Positions 10,877 to 19,246 of a stretch of 64,000 nt of DNA are shown here, in pieces; the first letter of the stretch is position 1; each line of letters starts with the position of its first letter. The notes beneath the pieces are model-generated. The model did no database searches, was not told the DNA's origin, and was given only the letters and a program-made list of their open reading frames with translations. The translations under genes were made by a program, and so were the position numbers. The DNA comes from Candidatus Lachnoclostridium avicola (GTDB taxonomy: Bacteria > Bacillota > Clostridia > Lachnospirales > Lachnospiraceae), in the NCBI GenBank assembly GCA_019114465.1, contig DXFM01000010.1, forward strand, positions 50,391 through 114,390. The letters run 5' to 3'.

Positions 10877-11692
10877 CTATCTCTCACACAAAATATACTG
10901 GTTTATAAACTTCCCGATCCCGTCGTGATCGTTGTCGTCAGTAATGTAATCCGCCGCGCTTTTCGTCTTCTCGCTTCCGTTGGCCATCACCACTCCCACG
11001 CCGGCATTCACCGTCATGTCATAATCGTTGTCCGCGTCTCCAAAGGTGCAGAGCTCCTCCATAGTCAGACCGTGCAGCTGGAGAATCTGGCGGATCCCGT
11101 AAGTTTTGGAAACCCCCGGATCCATATACTCCAGCAGAACGCTTGCCGTTTTTAAGGCCGCCGCCCGGTATTCCTCACTGTGAAATGTTTTGCTCCGCTC
11201 CACAACCTGATCGATGCCCTCCGGCCGGCACACGATCATCACCTTTGGCCTCGGCTCCTCCAGAAAGCGGTCAAAATCCACCACCCGGTAGGGAATCCGG
11301 TCCGCTTTCGAGAGCATCCGGATGTGCTCATCATCCTTCGGCGCGTACAGAATTCCGCCGCTGGGAATCGCAAAATTCACATCCATATCTTCAAAATGTC
11401 TTATAATCTCCCGGATCGCCCCGCCGTCTAAGGGCAGGCTGGATCTCTCTACATTCATGGAAATATCGCATATTTCCGCTCCTCCCGTGCCCACAATGGC
11501 ATCCACCAGGCCATCGATTCCCCAATCCTTTAGAGAATTCCGGACGCTGTGCACATCTCTTCCCGTGGAGAGCCCGAATAAAATCCCCTTTTCCCTGACA
11601 TTTTTTATGGCTTCCCTGGTCAGATCCGACACTCTTCCCTGACTGGTCAGCAGCGTTCCGTCCACATCGCTCATGAGCACTTTCACATTCAT
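10877..11692 (-). CDS. Cof-type HAD phosphatase
   Basis: A 271-residue protein of the HAD superfamily, Cof subfamily (type IIB cap). Motif I is DVDGTLL at residues 9-15 (MSDVDGTLL), motif II is the LSTGR segment near residue 42, and the acidic motif IV is FGDADNDYDM near residue 217. Such enzymes remove phosphate from sugar phosphates or flavin phosphates, and the natural substrate is unknown. GAAGGAG lies upstream of the ATG at 11692. It is the first gene of the operon with ansA and the exporter genes. Confidence 0.9.
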   Translation of the reverse strand: MNVKVLMSDVDGTLLTSQGRVSDLTREAIKNVREKGILFGLSTGRDVHSVRNSLKDWGIDGLVDAIVGTGGAEICDISMNVERSSLPLDGGAIREIIRHFEDMDVNFAIPSGGILYAPKDDEHIRMLSKADRIPYRVVDFDRFLEEPRPKVMIVCRPEGIDQVVERSKTFHSEEYRAAALKTASVLLEYMDPGVSKTYGIRQILQLHGLTMEELCTFGDADNDYDMTVNAGVGVVMANGSEKTKSAADYITDDNDHDGIGKFINQYILCER

Positions 11693-11751
11693 AACAGTTT
11701 CTCCTTCTCATCAGTTTTTAACCGGCCATTTCCCGCCTGCTGTCATTCTCC

Positions 11752-11781
11752 ATTATAAAATAAAAAGGGCCGGAAATTCAA
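11752..11781 (-). promoter_or_regulatory. Probable promoter of the phosphatase-ansA operon
   Basis: Minus strand TTGAAT (-35, 11776-11781), an 18-base spacer and TATAAT (-10, 11752-11757). The -35 hexamer lies within the loop of the terminator hairpin described next. Confidence 0.6.
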
Positions 11782-11787
11782 CCGGCC
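11760..11787 (-). terminator. Terminator hairpin upstream of the phosphatase operon
   Basis: GGCCGG and CCGGCC form a 6-bp stem (11768-11787), and the minus strand continues with CTTTTTATTTT. It would end transcription coming from the decayed region to the right. Confidence 0.6.
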
Positions 11788-12604
11788 GCTGTTATATCCT
11801 GTATATTTACAATAAAATAGGAATGGATACCGATTCTGCTAATCAGCACCCATTCCTAAAACATTGTATCCATTGGATTGTACCTCTTTTTTCCTATATT
11901 GCGAAACTTTCATTCGCTCTGATAAAATCCCCTTATTATCAGTAATCTATGTTTTGATTCTATGATCAATTTCTGATTCTTAACGAATTCCATCTACTCT
12001 CTTAACACGTCCTGACGACTTTTAAAAAAATTGATTTGCGAAACGATCATTTAATCTTCCTGGGGATTAACACCTGTGTACTTCGGACCGTACCTCCTTT
12101 TCTGAGATATTCCCTTCCAAGATCATCTCCCGCCGCAAGCCTATTCAAATGGTTCCTATTCTGGATGCTCTCTGTCAAATTTCCGGTGGATTTCTCGTCT
12201 CCTGCCTGAATTTTTTTGAGATATTCCGCTTCAGGATACTTCACTTTGAAATGTTTCTGTGAATGAGACCTTGTCTCTTTCTTTTTTGAAACATTCTCTG
12301 AAAGTCTTCTTCGGGATACGCCCCTTTGAAATCACTTCCAGCAGATAAGCTCTTTAGAGATTTTCTTTTCTATCTCTTTTGTTGTCTTTATTATAATATC
12401 TCCCCGCCATTTTGTCAACGCTTTTTTGAAATTATTTTTATATATTTTGAGAATTATCTAGTTGTATATAATTTTTCAGATTATTTAAACAAACAGAACA
12501 GTATCTGTTTTGTGTCTCCTTTTCCCCGTCGGGGTGGACAAAATTCCGCCCCTGCTGTAAAATATCCAATTATATCGCGAATTGCATTCAGGGAGGAAAC
12601 TGTT
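11788..12604. other. Long AT-rich gap with decayed coding remnants
   Basis: No intact gene is visible. On the minus strand, 12047-12244 is open for 65 codons but begins with a GTG that lacks a ribosome site. Its first residues (KYPEAEYLKKIQ) resemble a second peptide in another frame about 90 bases upstream (AYPEEDFQRMFQ, around 12280-12340). The two look like diverged copies of one coding segment broken by a frameshift. The rest, including the LysR leader, is very AT-rich. I do not recognise the family. Confidence 0.4.
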
Positions 12605-13546
12605 TTGAATCTGGAACGACTGGAATATTTCGCCTCTGTGGCGGATCATCTCAACTTCACCAGGGCCGCCGAGGACTGCCACGTGGCGCAGACTGCCATC
12701 AGCCGCCACATTGCCGCCCTGGAAAACGAGGTGGGCTGCAAGCTCTTCTACCGCACCAACCGGGCCGTGGAGCTGACCCCTGCCGGGAAGGCATTTTACA
12801 GTGAGGTCGTTCCCATGCTGGAGCACTACCGCCGGGCCCTGGAGAAAGCCCGCACGGCCTACAGCGGCAGAGCCTCCTCTCTCCATCTGGGAATCGGCCA
12901 GTATGAGATGGGCTTCGTGTCCCAGCTGTTCCGGGAATTTCACAGTCTGTTTCCCGATATTGCCCTATCCGTCAGCCAGTACCCCTACTCGGAGCTGATC
13001 CGCCGCCTGGAGGATGGGACCGTGGACGTGATATTTCCCCATCCCGCCACCATTCTTCCCGACGGGCAGAGGGAAATCGACGTCCAGCACATGTTTTCCT
13101 CCGCCCCCGGCCTTCTGGTCTCCACGGAAACAGCCGAAACCCGTTTCTCTCCCCTCCCCAAAAGGGGCATTCAGAAAAAGGATCTGGACGGAGAAACCAT
13201 TATCCTGCTGACGGAGCCGGCCGGCCCCATGTCCGGGGAATCGGAAATATCACAGCTGGAAAAAGCCGGTATAAGCGCCGCCGTCACCCAGGTAAACAGC
13301 TTAAACGGCCTGTTTCTCATGGTCAAAGCCGGCCTGGGGATTGCTTTCGTTCCCTCCTTTATTGAAACGGAACTGCCCGAGGGCCTGATGCTTCTGCCCC
13401 AGAAGCTCCTGCCGCCCCAGAGCTACCGGTCCATGACGCTGAAAAACAGCCCCAATCCCGCCGCCGGCCTGTTTTCCAAAGGTATCCTCACCTCTCAGAC
13501 GGTGATGAGCGGCATTAAAAAACGTTATCTCCGCCACGGAGAATGA
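12605..13546 (+). CDS. LysR-family transcriptional regulator
   Basis: A 313-residue regulator. The N-terminal winged helix-turn-helix is clear (LEYFASVADHLNFTRAAEDC, then VAQTAISRHIAALENEVG), followed by the periplasmic-binding-like effector domain from about residue 90. The start is taken as TTG at 12605 because GGGAGGAAA precedes it by eight bases and the family N-terminus (NLERLEYF) begins there; the longer frame upstream is AT-rich leader. The neighbour downstream is uridine kinase and upstream is a decayed region, so its target is not evident. No divergent partner gene remains. Confidence 0.9.
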   Translation: MNLERLEYFASVADHLNFTRAAEDCHVAQTAISRHIAALENEVGCKLFYRTNRAVELTPAGKAFYSEVVPMLEHYRRALEKARTAYSGRASSLHLGIGQYEMGFVSQLFREFHSLFPDIALSVSQYPYSELIRRLEDGTVDVIFPHPATILPDGQREIDVQHMFSSAPGLLVSTETAETRFSPLPKRGIQKKDLDGETIILLTEPAGPMSGESEISQLEKAGISAAVTQVNSLNGLFLMVKAGLGIAFVPSFIETELPEGLMLLPQKLLPPQSYRSMTLKNSPNPAAGLFSKGILTSQTVMSGIKKRYLRHGE

Positions 13547-13723
13547 CAGATCTTTCAAAAAATCATTTCCCCGGGATTTTTTTGAAATTGGGGTGTACTG
13601 TCCTGCGGATTTGTTGTATACTGTAACAAACAGGACCGTCCTGCGAAAGGGCGGTCTTTTATTACGCGGTCTGCCCCGGAAAACGGGGCCGTGCTTTAAC
13701 TGAATCAGGAACGGAGGAAACAA

Positions 13724-14356
13724 ATGAAACCAATGATAATCGGCATTGCCGGCGGATCCGGCTCCGGAAAATCCACCTTTACCAACCGTCTGAAAGACCG
13801 GTTCGGCGATCAGGTCGCCGTCCTCTACCACGACAACTACTACCGGGCCCACGACGATATGCCCTTTGAGGAGCGCAAGAAACTGAATTACGACCATCCC
13901 GATGCCCTGGAAACAGAGCTTCTGGTGGAGCATTTAAAACAGCTGAAAGCCGGACACGCCATTGAATGTCCCACCTACAATTACAGTCTCCACAACCGGG
14001 CAAAGGAAATCATTGTTGTGGAGCCGAAGCCCGTCATACTGCTGGAGGGCATTCTGGTGCTCTGTGACCGCCAGCTCCGCAATATGCTGGATATCAAAAT
14101 CTACGTGGACGCCGACGCCGACGAGAGAATCCTCCGCCGTATTGTAAGGGACACCAAGGAGAGAGGCCGTGATCTGGAAAATATCATTGACCAGTATCTG
14201 GCCACAGTAAAACCCATGCACAACATCCATGTGGAACCCACCAAAGTCTACGCCGACATCATTACCAACAGCGGCATGAACGACGTGGCCTTCGATCTGG
14301 TGAGCAGCAAGATCCAGGCTTTCCTGGACTCCATTCCTCAGCATCAAAATATTTAA
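13724..14356 (+). CDS. udk: Uridine kinase
   Basis: A 210-residue enzyme that phosphorylates uridine and cytidine in pyrimidine salvage. The Walker A motif GGSGSGKS is at residues 10-17, the substrate region HDNYYRAHDDMPFEERKK follows near residue 36, and YDHPDALETELL matches the family. GGAGG lies upstream of the ATG at 13724. The leader has a TATACT box near 13616 but no convincing -35. The gene stands alone and ends at a strong terminator. Confidence 0.96.
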   Translation: MKPMIIGIAGGSGSGKSTFTNRLKDRFGDQVAVLYHDNYYRAHDDMPFEERKKLNYDHPDALETELLVEHLKQLKAGHAIECPTYNYSLHNRAKEIIVVEPKPVILLEGILVLCDRQLRNMLDIKIYVDADADERILRRIVRDTKERGRDLENIIDQYLATVKPMHNIHVEPTKVYADIITNSGMNDVAFDLVSSKIQAFLDSIPQHQNI

Positions 14357-14362
14357 CAGCCA

Positions 14363-14416
14363 CGGCGGCGCCGGAGAAGAGGACATCTGCCTCTCCCCGG
14401 CGCCGCCGTTATTCTT
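14363..14416 (+). terminator. Strong terminator behind udk
   Basis: A 12-bp GC-rich stem, CGGCGGCGCCGG with CCGGCGCCGCCG, spans 14363-14408 and is followed by TTATTCTTTT. Confidence 0.85.
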
Positions 14417-14490
14417 TTCTCCGTTATGTTTTCTCTGTATCGGCCCGCTGCCGTCGTGTCCTCAGACTTTCCGCGGCACTCTAGCCGGCC

Positions 14491-15660
14491 TCAGCAGCTG
14501 TGATCCTCCAGCCATCTCACAGCGCAGTTTACATAGATTTCCGTTCCCACAGGAAGGGCATCCTCATCCACCTGCATGGCCGGGTGGTGCATGCCGTGGA
14601 TATGGCCGCTTCCCTTATCTCCGGCGCCCAGCATCATAAATACAGCCGGTACCTTCTCGCTGACCACAGTAAAATCCTCGCAGCCGCCTTCTTTTTCCAC
14701 CTCTTTCACCTGATCCGCCGGCAGAAATTCTTTCATATATCCCAGGAATTCATTCATCATGGTCTCATCGTTGACCAGGGGCGGCATACCGTACTGATAC
14801 TCCACCTCCGCCGTGGCCCGGAACGCAGCTGCAATTCCCTCAGCGATCTCTTTTACCCGGCGCTTCAGATACGCCCGTTCCTGGTGTCCCTGGGTGCGGA
14901 CGGAAATCTCCATCTCCGTGGTGCCTGCCACCGTGTTGCAGGTGGTTCCCCCGACGATTTTTCCAACCAGCACCACACTGTCCTCCTTCGTGGGGATCTC
15001 CTTTGCCGTCAGCTCCTCCAGAGCAATGACGATCCGGGAAGCGATACTGATGGAATCAATTCCCAGCTGGGGCTGGGAACCGTGGGCGTCTTTTCCCTTC
15101 ACCGTGATCTTGATGGCATCCCCGGAATTATTCATGGTGCCGTGGGTACAGAGCACCGTACCCGTGCAGGAGTCCTCCCTTCCCACAGAGACATGAATGC
15201 CAAAAGCGGCATCCACCTTCGGATTCTCCAGGATTCCCGCCTCCACCATGGCTGCAGCTCCTCCCAGCACCTCCTCCGCCGGCTGGAACATGAATTTTAC
15301 CGTTCCCTTCAGCTCGCCTTCCATCTCCTTCAGGACCTTCGCCGCCCCCAGGAGCATGGCTGCGTGGCAGTCATGGCCGCAGGAGTGACAGTTTCCCGTG
15401 GTGCAGGCAAAGTCCAGCCCGCTCTCCTCCTTCATGGGAAGGGCGTCCATATCCGCGCGGAGCAGAATGGTTTTTCCCCCTTTCCCCACGGTGCAGGTGA
15501 TACCTCCCCCCATTTCCTCCGGCTCATATCCGTATTCTTTCAGCTTCTCCGACACGTAAGCTCTCGTCTCCGGCAGGTCAAAGGCGATCTCCGCCCGCTG
15601 GTGAAGGGCTCTCCGATTGGCAATAATTTCTTTTTTCAGATCTTCTGACGCATGAAACAT
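14491..15660 (-). CDS. M20 family amidohydrolase/aminoacylase
   Basis: A 389-residue zinc- or manganese-dependent hydrolase of the M20D group, which includes N-acyl amino acid amidohydrolases and hippurate hydrolase. Metal ligand motifs are NCHSCGHDCHAAML near residue 90 (Cys and two His) and QPAEEVLGG near residue 127; KGKDAHGSQP marks the dimerisation lid, and HGMHHPAMQVDED near the C-terminus gives a last ligand. The lead-in LHQRAEIAFDLPET is typical. It sits 43 bases behind a multi-pass membrane protein gene in the same direction. The pair suggests uptake of an acylated amino acid or dipeptide and its cleavage inside the cell, but the substrate is unknown. Confidence 0.92.
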   Translation of the reverse strand: MFHASEDLKKEIIANRRALHQRAEIAFDLPETRAYVSEKLKEYGYEPEEMGGGITCTVGKGGKTILLRADMDALPMKEESGLDFACTTGNCHSCGHDCHAAMLLGAAKVLKEMEGELKGTVKFMFQPAEEVLGGAAAMVEAGILENPKVDAAFGIHVSVGREDSCTGTVLCTHGTMNNSGDAIKITVKGKDAHGSQPQLGIDSISIASRIVIALEELTAKEIPTKEDSVVLVGKIVGGTTCNTVAGTTEMEISVRTQGHQERAYLKRRVKEIAEGIAAAFRATAEVEYQYGMPPLVNDETMMNEFLGYMKEFLPADQVKEVEKEGGCEDFTVVSEKVPAVFMMLGAGDKGSGHIHGMHHPAMQVDEDALPVGTEIYVNCAVRWLEDHSC

Positions 15661-15703
15661 GATGATTCTCCTTTATAATAATGTTGATTTATACTGTACG
15701 TGC

Positions 15704-16888
15704 TTAAAACAGAACCGGGATCAGCAGTCCTCCCAGGATCACGGAAGTCAGGCTCACGGACACCACGCCGGCAACCAGCATCTTGGGAAGCAGATAGTCA
15801 ATCACCCGCTGTTCCTCCTTTTCCGTAAAGCCGGCGCCCTTAGTCACACCCTGGGCCACCTCCATGGCCACTGCGTAGGTAACCGGATATCCGAACAGAC
15901 ATGCCACACCTGCGGCCACCGCAAGATACGGACTCCATTTTAACAGTTTTCCCGCTATGGATGCCACCACAACCACGCCTGCCGCTCCGATGAGCAGAAG
16001 TCCGATCACAGGAATCAGCAGTTCGCCGAAATCAGAAAATTTCATGGTGACAAAGCTGCCCGCCACGGACGCGTAGGTGGCCAGCATCAGCAGCCCCTCT
16101 CCTCCGGCAGTCTTCAGGCTGCCTTTCTCCACGATTCCAAGAGCTCCCGCCACAATTCCAAATACCAGGAAAGTCACTCCTGTGCTGATGCCGGTCACGT
16201 TGGTGCAGAGCTGAGCCAGCACTGCCACCACTCCGATTCTGGCAAAGTGCATGGTGCTGGAGGTGGCCAGCGGCCCCTTCAGCTGGGGTACTACCCGCAG
16301 GTTGATCTCCCGGCCGCTGGTTTTTACGTCTCTCTGATGACCGCCGTCGGCGATAAATCTGGTGGCCGCTTTCCTCAGACAGAAAGAGGCAATGGGCAGG
16401 CCGATGAGTACCTGAATCGCGTTCACCGCCGCCACGAATGAGGCCAGATCCGGCCGTCCCGCTTCCTGGGCCGCCTCCGTCATCAGCATGGTCACCGCCG
16501 TTCCTCCCGCTGTGGGGGGAATGGCCGCCACCGCTCTCTCAAATCCAAACACCGCCATTCCCACAGTCATATCCAGCACGATCATGCCGGCAATTCCCGC
16601 CAGAGATACGGCCACGGTTTTCCACTCTCTCCGCAGATCATTCAAATTCATGAGGGAGCCCACATTTACCAGAATGAGTCCCATTCCGAATGTGGGAATC
16701 ATGCCGCTCAGGCCGGACAGCTCCATCAGATCCGCCGGCAGCAGCTGCAGGGTTCCTCCCAGAAGAAGCAGCAGGGCGATTGCCACCAGAATGGAGGAAA
16801 TCACTCCTTTGGTCTTCGCCGCCACATAATCTCCGATCGCATAGATTACTGCGATCACTGTAAATGCCATAATTGGTAACCAGGTCAT
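15704..16888 (-). CDS. Multi-pass membrane protein, putative transporter
   Basis: A 394-residue, very hydrophobic protein with about ten to twelve membrane segments. Glycine-rich stretches such as IPTFGMGLILVNVGSL and IPPTAGGTAVTML resemble re-entrant parts of carboxylate or amino acid symporters, with some likeness to the sodium/glutamate type, but I cannot place it firmly. It is the first gene of a two-gene unit with the M20 amidohydrolase, which points to a role in substrate uptake or product export. The ATG at 16888 follows a GGAGG-type site. Confidence 0.75.
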   Translation of the reverse strand: MTWLPIMAFTVIAVIYAIGDYVAAKTKGVISSILVAIALLLLLGGTLQLLPADLMELSGLSGMIPTFGMGLILVNVGSLMNLNDLRREWKTVAVSLAGIAGMIVLDMTVGMAVFGFERAVAAIPPTAGGTAVTMLMTEAAQEAGRPDLASFVAAVNAIQVLIGLPIASFCLRKAATRFIADGGHQRDVKTSGREINLRVVPQLKGPLATSSTMHFARIGVVAVLAQLCTNVTGISTGVTFLVFGIVAGALGIVEKGSLKTAGGEGLLMLATYASVAGSFVTMKFSDFGELLIPVIGLLLIGAAGVVVVASIAGKLLKWSPYLAVAAGVACLFGYPVTYAVAMEVAQGVTKGAGFTEKEEQRVIDYLLPKMLVAGVVSVSLTSVILGGLLIPVLF

Positions 16889-16944
16889 ATCTCCTACCTC
16901 CGTCTCTCAACTGATAGCAGAAGTTTAACATTCCCCGATTCAAA

Positions 16945-16973
16945 TGTACAACATCAATACTGCATGATATAAT
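16945..16973 (+). promoter_or_regulatory. Probable promoter of the uracil-DNA glycosylase gene
   Basis: TGTACA (16945-16950), a 17-base spacer and TATAAT (16968-16973), about 70 bases ahead of the start codon. The -35 matches the consensus at four of six bases. Confidence 0.5.
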
Positions 16974-17042
16974 ATCAAAAGTGTTATCCATGCGTGAGCA
17001 TAAGCCATGGCCCAAAAAATTATGAAATCCGGAGGAATCGCT

Positions 17043-17603
17043 ATGTATACCTGGGAAGAGCTGAAACAATTTGTGGACAGCTGCAGCCGCTGCCCCCTCT
17101 GTCGCACCAGAAACCGCTCCGTTATGGGGCGGGGCAGTCTGAATGCCGGAATCATGTTTATTGCGGAAGCACCCGGCCGGCAGGAGGATCTGCAGGGCAT
17201 TCCCTTTGTGGGACCCGCCGGCCGCATGTTTGACCAGCTTCTGGAGTCCGTCTCCCTGTCCCGGGACGAGATTTACATCACCAATATCATCAAGTGCAAT
17301 CCTCCTTTTAACCGGGATCCCAGCGAGGAAGAGAAGGCGGCCTGCATTCCCTACTTAAAGTATGAGACGCTGCTTATACGGCCGAAGATCATGGTCTGCC
17401 TGGGGCGGGTGGCTGCTCAGCGGATCATCCGGCCGGATTTCCGCATCACCCGGGAACACGGTCTGTGGACAGAGAGAAAGGGCTACTGGCTCACCGCCGT
17501 GCTCCATCCTTCCGCCCTTCTTCGGGATCCGTCGAAAGTCGAAGAAGCCCGGGCAGATTTTCTCCGCATCCGGCAGAAAGCCGAAGAGCTGAAGATTTTA
17601 TAG
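17043..17603 (+). CDS. Family 4 uracil-DNA glycosylase
   Basis: A 186-residue DNA repair enzyme that removes uracil from DNA. The active-site block is AEAPGRQEDLQGIPFVGPAG near residues 40-59, and VLHPSALLRDP is the second substrate motif. Cysteines for the 4Fe-4S cluster are C14 and C17 near the N-terminus (SCSRCPL) and two more in IIKCNPP and KAACIPY. The ATG at 17043 is chosen because GGAGG lies eight bases upstream; a longer frame starting at 17007 lacks one. It is next to trxA in the same direction, with its own leader. Confidence 0.93.
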   Translation: MYTWEELKQFVDSCSRCPLCRTRNRSVMGRGSLNAGIMFIAEAPGRQEDLQGIPFVGPAGRMFDQLLESVSLSRDEIYITNIIKCNPPFNRDPSEEEKAACIPYLKYETLLIRPKIMVCLGRVAAQRIIRPDFRITREHGLWTERKGYWLTAVLHPSALLRDPSKVEEARADFLRIRQKAEELKIL

Positions 17604-17615
17604 GCTCTCTCCTTC

Positions 17616-17630
17616 TGTGACTTTATCACA
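17616..17630 (+). promoter_or_regulatory. CRP/FNR-type palindrome upstream of trxA
   Basis: TGTGA-CTTTA-TCACA, an inverted repeat of five bases with a five-base centre. The centre at 17623 is about 42 bases ahead of the transcription start expected from the -10 box at 17653, which is the place used by class II CRP/FNR activators. A Crp/Fnr family gene lies at 18095-18754. Confidence 0.5.
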
Positions 17631-17652
17631 TACATCCCGGGGTCATCTGCGC

Positions 17653-17658
17653 TATACT
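17653..17658 (+). promoter_or_regulatory. -10 box of the trxA promoter
   Basis: TATACT lies 51 bases ahead of the trxA start. At the expected -35 position (around 17630-17635) there is no recognisable hexamer, in keeping with a promoter that needs an activator. Confidence 0.5.
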
Positions 17659-17709
17659 GACATCACAAACAGCAGATAACCAAGAGATAAAGATAAAGGA
17701 GCGATCAAT

Positions 17710-18015
17710 ATGGCAGAAAAATTTACCGTTAAAAACTTTGACCAGGAGGTTCTCTCCTCCCCGGTTCCCGTTCTCGTAGACTTCTGGGCATCCTGGTGCG
17801 GCCCCTGCCGCATGCTGGGCCCCGTCATTGACGAGCTGGCCTCAGAAGCAGACGGCTACCGCGTCGGAAAAGTAAATGTGGATGAAGAGCCGGAGCTGGC
17901 GGAGCGCTACGGCGTCATGACCATTCCCACCGTCATCGCCTTCAAAAACGGCCAGCCCGCAAAAAAATCCATCGGCGTTCAGCCGAAAGCAGCATTAAAG
18001 AGCCTGCTGGACTAA
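17710..18015 (+). CDS. trxA: Thioredoxin
   Basis: A 101-residue cytoplasmic disulfide reductase of the usual length. The redox site is FWASWCGPCRM with WCGPC near residues 29-33, and the cis-proline is in MTIPTVIAF near residue 72. AAAGGAG lies upstream of the ATG. It is a single-gene unit between its own promoter and a strong hairpin terminator. A convergent Crp/Fnr gene follows. Confidence 0.97.
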   Translation: MAEKFTVKNFDQEVLSSPVPVLVDFWASWCGPCRMLGPVIDELASEADGYRVGKVNVDEEPELAERYGVMTIPTVIAFKNGQPAKKSIGVQPKAALKSLLD

Positions 18016-18048
18016 ATAACCATTCCCCCTATAACCAAACCTATTCCC

Positions 18049-18081
18049 GCCGGCGGAGAATTCTCTCCGCCGGTTCTTTTG
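18049..18081 (+). terminator. Terminator behind trxA
   Basis: CCGGCGGAGA (18050-18059) pairs with TCTCCGCCGG (18064-18073), and TTCTTTTG follows. It can also act on the converging Crp/Fnr gene. Confidence 0.8.
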
Positions 18082-18094
18082 TTCCGCCCGGATC

Positions 18095-18754
18095 TCACAG
18101 CTTTCCATACAGCCCTTTCCGGTCCAGAATACGCACTCCGCCCCGGAACAGTTGGATGAGCCCCTCCTTCGCCAGCTTTTTTAAGCCTCTGGTCACCACC
18201 TCCCTGGCGCTTCCAATGACCACGGCAATCCGTTCCTGGGTAAAATGAAGCTCGTCCGATCCCTCTTCAGCGGACTCATCCAGCAGGAAGGTCACCAGCC
18301 TCTGCTCCAGAGTCAGAAACAGCAGCTGTTCCACGGCATTTACCACATCGGAAAACCGCTCCGCCGCCGACCGGTACACAAAATTTTCCACATAGATGTT
18401 CTCCTTCATCAGACCGGCAAACACTCCCGGAGAAACCATCTCCAGGCATCCTTCCGTCTCCGCCTCAATCTGTACGTCAAAGGAGATGGCTGAGATCATG
18501 CAGGAGGCTGACAGCACGCAGACATCCCCCTTTTTCAGCCGGTATACCGTCGCTTCCCTGCCATCCTCCGCGCAGAGAGCCATGCGGAAGATCCCCTGCT
18601 TCACCAGCAGAATCCCAGCGCACTCCGAATCCGCCGCGCGGACAATCTGGCCTTCCTGATACACCGCCTCCCGCACATGGCTGCTCAGCCGTTTCTTCTG
18701 TTCTTCCGTCAGTTTCTCCCAAAAAGACAATTTTTCAAATCCTGTATGTCTCAC
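18095..18754 (-). CDS. Crp/Fnr family transcriptional regulator
   Basis: A 219-residue regulator. The cyclic-nucleotide-binding-like barrel covers about residues 20-130 (YQEGQIVRAADSECAGILLV, then KKGDVCVLSASCM). The C-terminal winged helix is clear (FTQERIAVVIGSAREVVTRG, about residues 169-188). There is no N-terminal cysteine cluster of the FNR type, but several cysteines lie in the sensor domain (GDVCVLSASC), a layout common in clostridial members of this family. It converges on trxA, whose promoter carries a matching palindrome. Confidence 0.9.
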   Translation of the reverse strand: MRHTGFEKLSFWEKLTEEQKKRLSSHVREAVYQEGQIVRAADSECAGILLVKQGIFRMALCAEDGREATVYRLKKGDVCVLSASCMISAISFDVQIEAETEGCLEMVSPGVFAGLMKENIYVENFVYRSAAERFSDVVNAVEQLLFLTLEQRLVTFLLDESAEEGSDELHFTQERIAVVIGSAREVVTRGLKKLAKEGLIQLFRGGVRILDRKGLYGKL

Positions 18755-18858
18755 CGTTTCCTCCTTCTGTCCCGCTGATGTCCTCAGGGGAGATACTCCT
18801 GCTCAAAATCCCTCTCTTCCGTCCGCAGAAGCCCGCAAAAAAACTGCGGGCAGGACAA

Positions 18859-18906
18859 ATTATGCGCGGCAGTGCGGCTCATACCTGCCGCATTGTCGCG
18901 CATAAT
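18859..18906 (-). terminator. Long inverted repeat behind spoVG
   Basis: ATTATGCGCG (18859) pairs with CGCGCATAAT (ending 18906), and the stem continues inward for ten more bases with two G-T wobble pairs, closing on an eight-base loop. On the minus strand the stem is followed by TTGTCC, a poor T-tract. A second hairpin, GCCCGCA with TGCGGGC, lies at 18831-18851. It may be a terminator or a processing site for the spoVG message. Confidence 0.5.
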
Positions 18907-18933
18907 CCATACTCTCTCTCCCTTTTTCCGGCC

Positions 18934-19212
18934 TTAAAACTCATTCTCTGGAATATCCAGCGTTGTCATCTCATACTTGGACAGGATCACATTCTGGATC
19001 ATATCACGGGTGGCCGAGTTAATGGGATGGGCGATATCCCGGTATTCTCCGTCCGCAGCTTTCCGGCTGGGCATGGCGATAAATAATCCCTTTTCTCCCT
19101 CGATCACCTTAATGTCGTGAATCACAAATTCATTGTCCATGGTAATGGAGACAATGGCTTTCATTTTTCCTTCTTTTTCAATTTTTCTCACTCTTACATC
19201 TGTTATCTGCAT
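18934..19212 (-). CDS. spoVG: Septation/sporulation regulator SpoVG
   Basis: A 92-residue nucleic-acid-binding protein. The sequence [18 protein letters not shown] at the N-terminus and [20 protein letters not shown] around residues 45-64 are diagnostic. It is about the usual length of 85-100 residues. In Bacillus and Clostridia it affects septum formation, sporulation and RNA binding. AAGGGG lies ahead of the ATG. It follows glgD in the same direction with a 34-base gap, so cotranscription with the glycogen genes is possible. Confidence 0.95.
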   Translation of the reverse strand: MQITDVRVRKIEKEGKMKAIVSITMDNEFVIHDIKVIEGEKGLFIAMPSRKAADGEYRDIAHPINSATRDMIQNVILSKYEMTTLDIPENEF

Positions 19213-19246
19213 AAGTAAGCACCCCTTTTGTCATAATACTGTCGTA

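Noticed and set aside
18831..18851. A second terminator behind spoVG (GCCCGCA with TGCGGGC)
   Set aside because: Its T-run lies in the loop and not after the stem, so it does not look like a working terminator.
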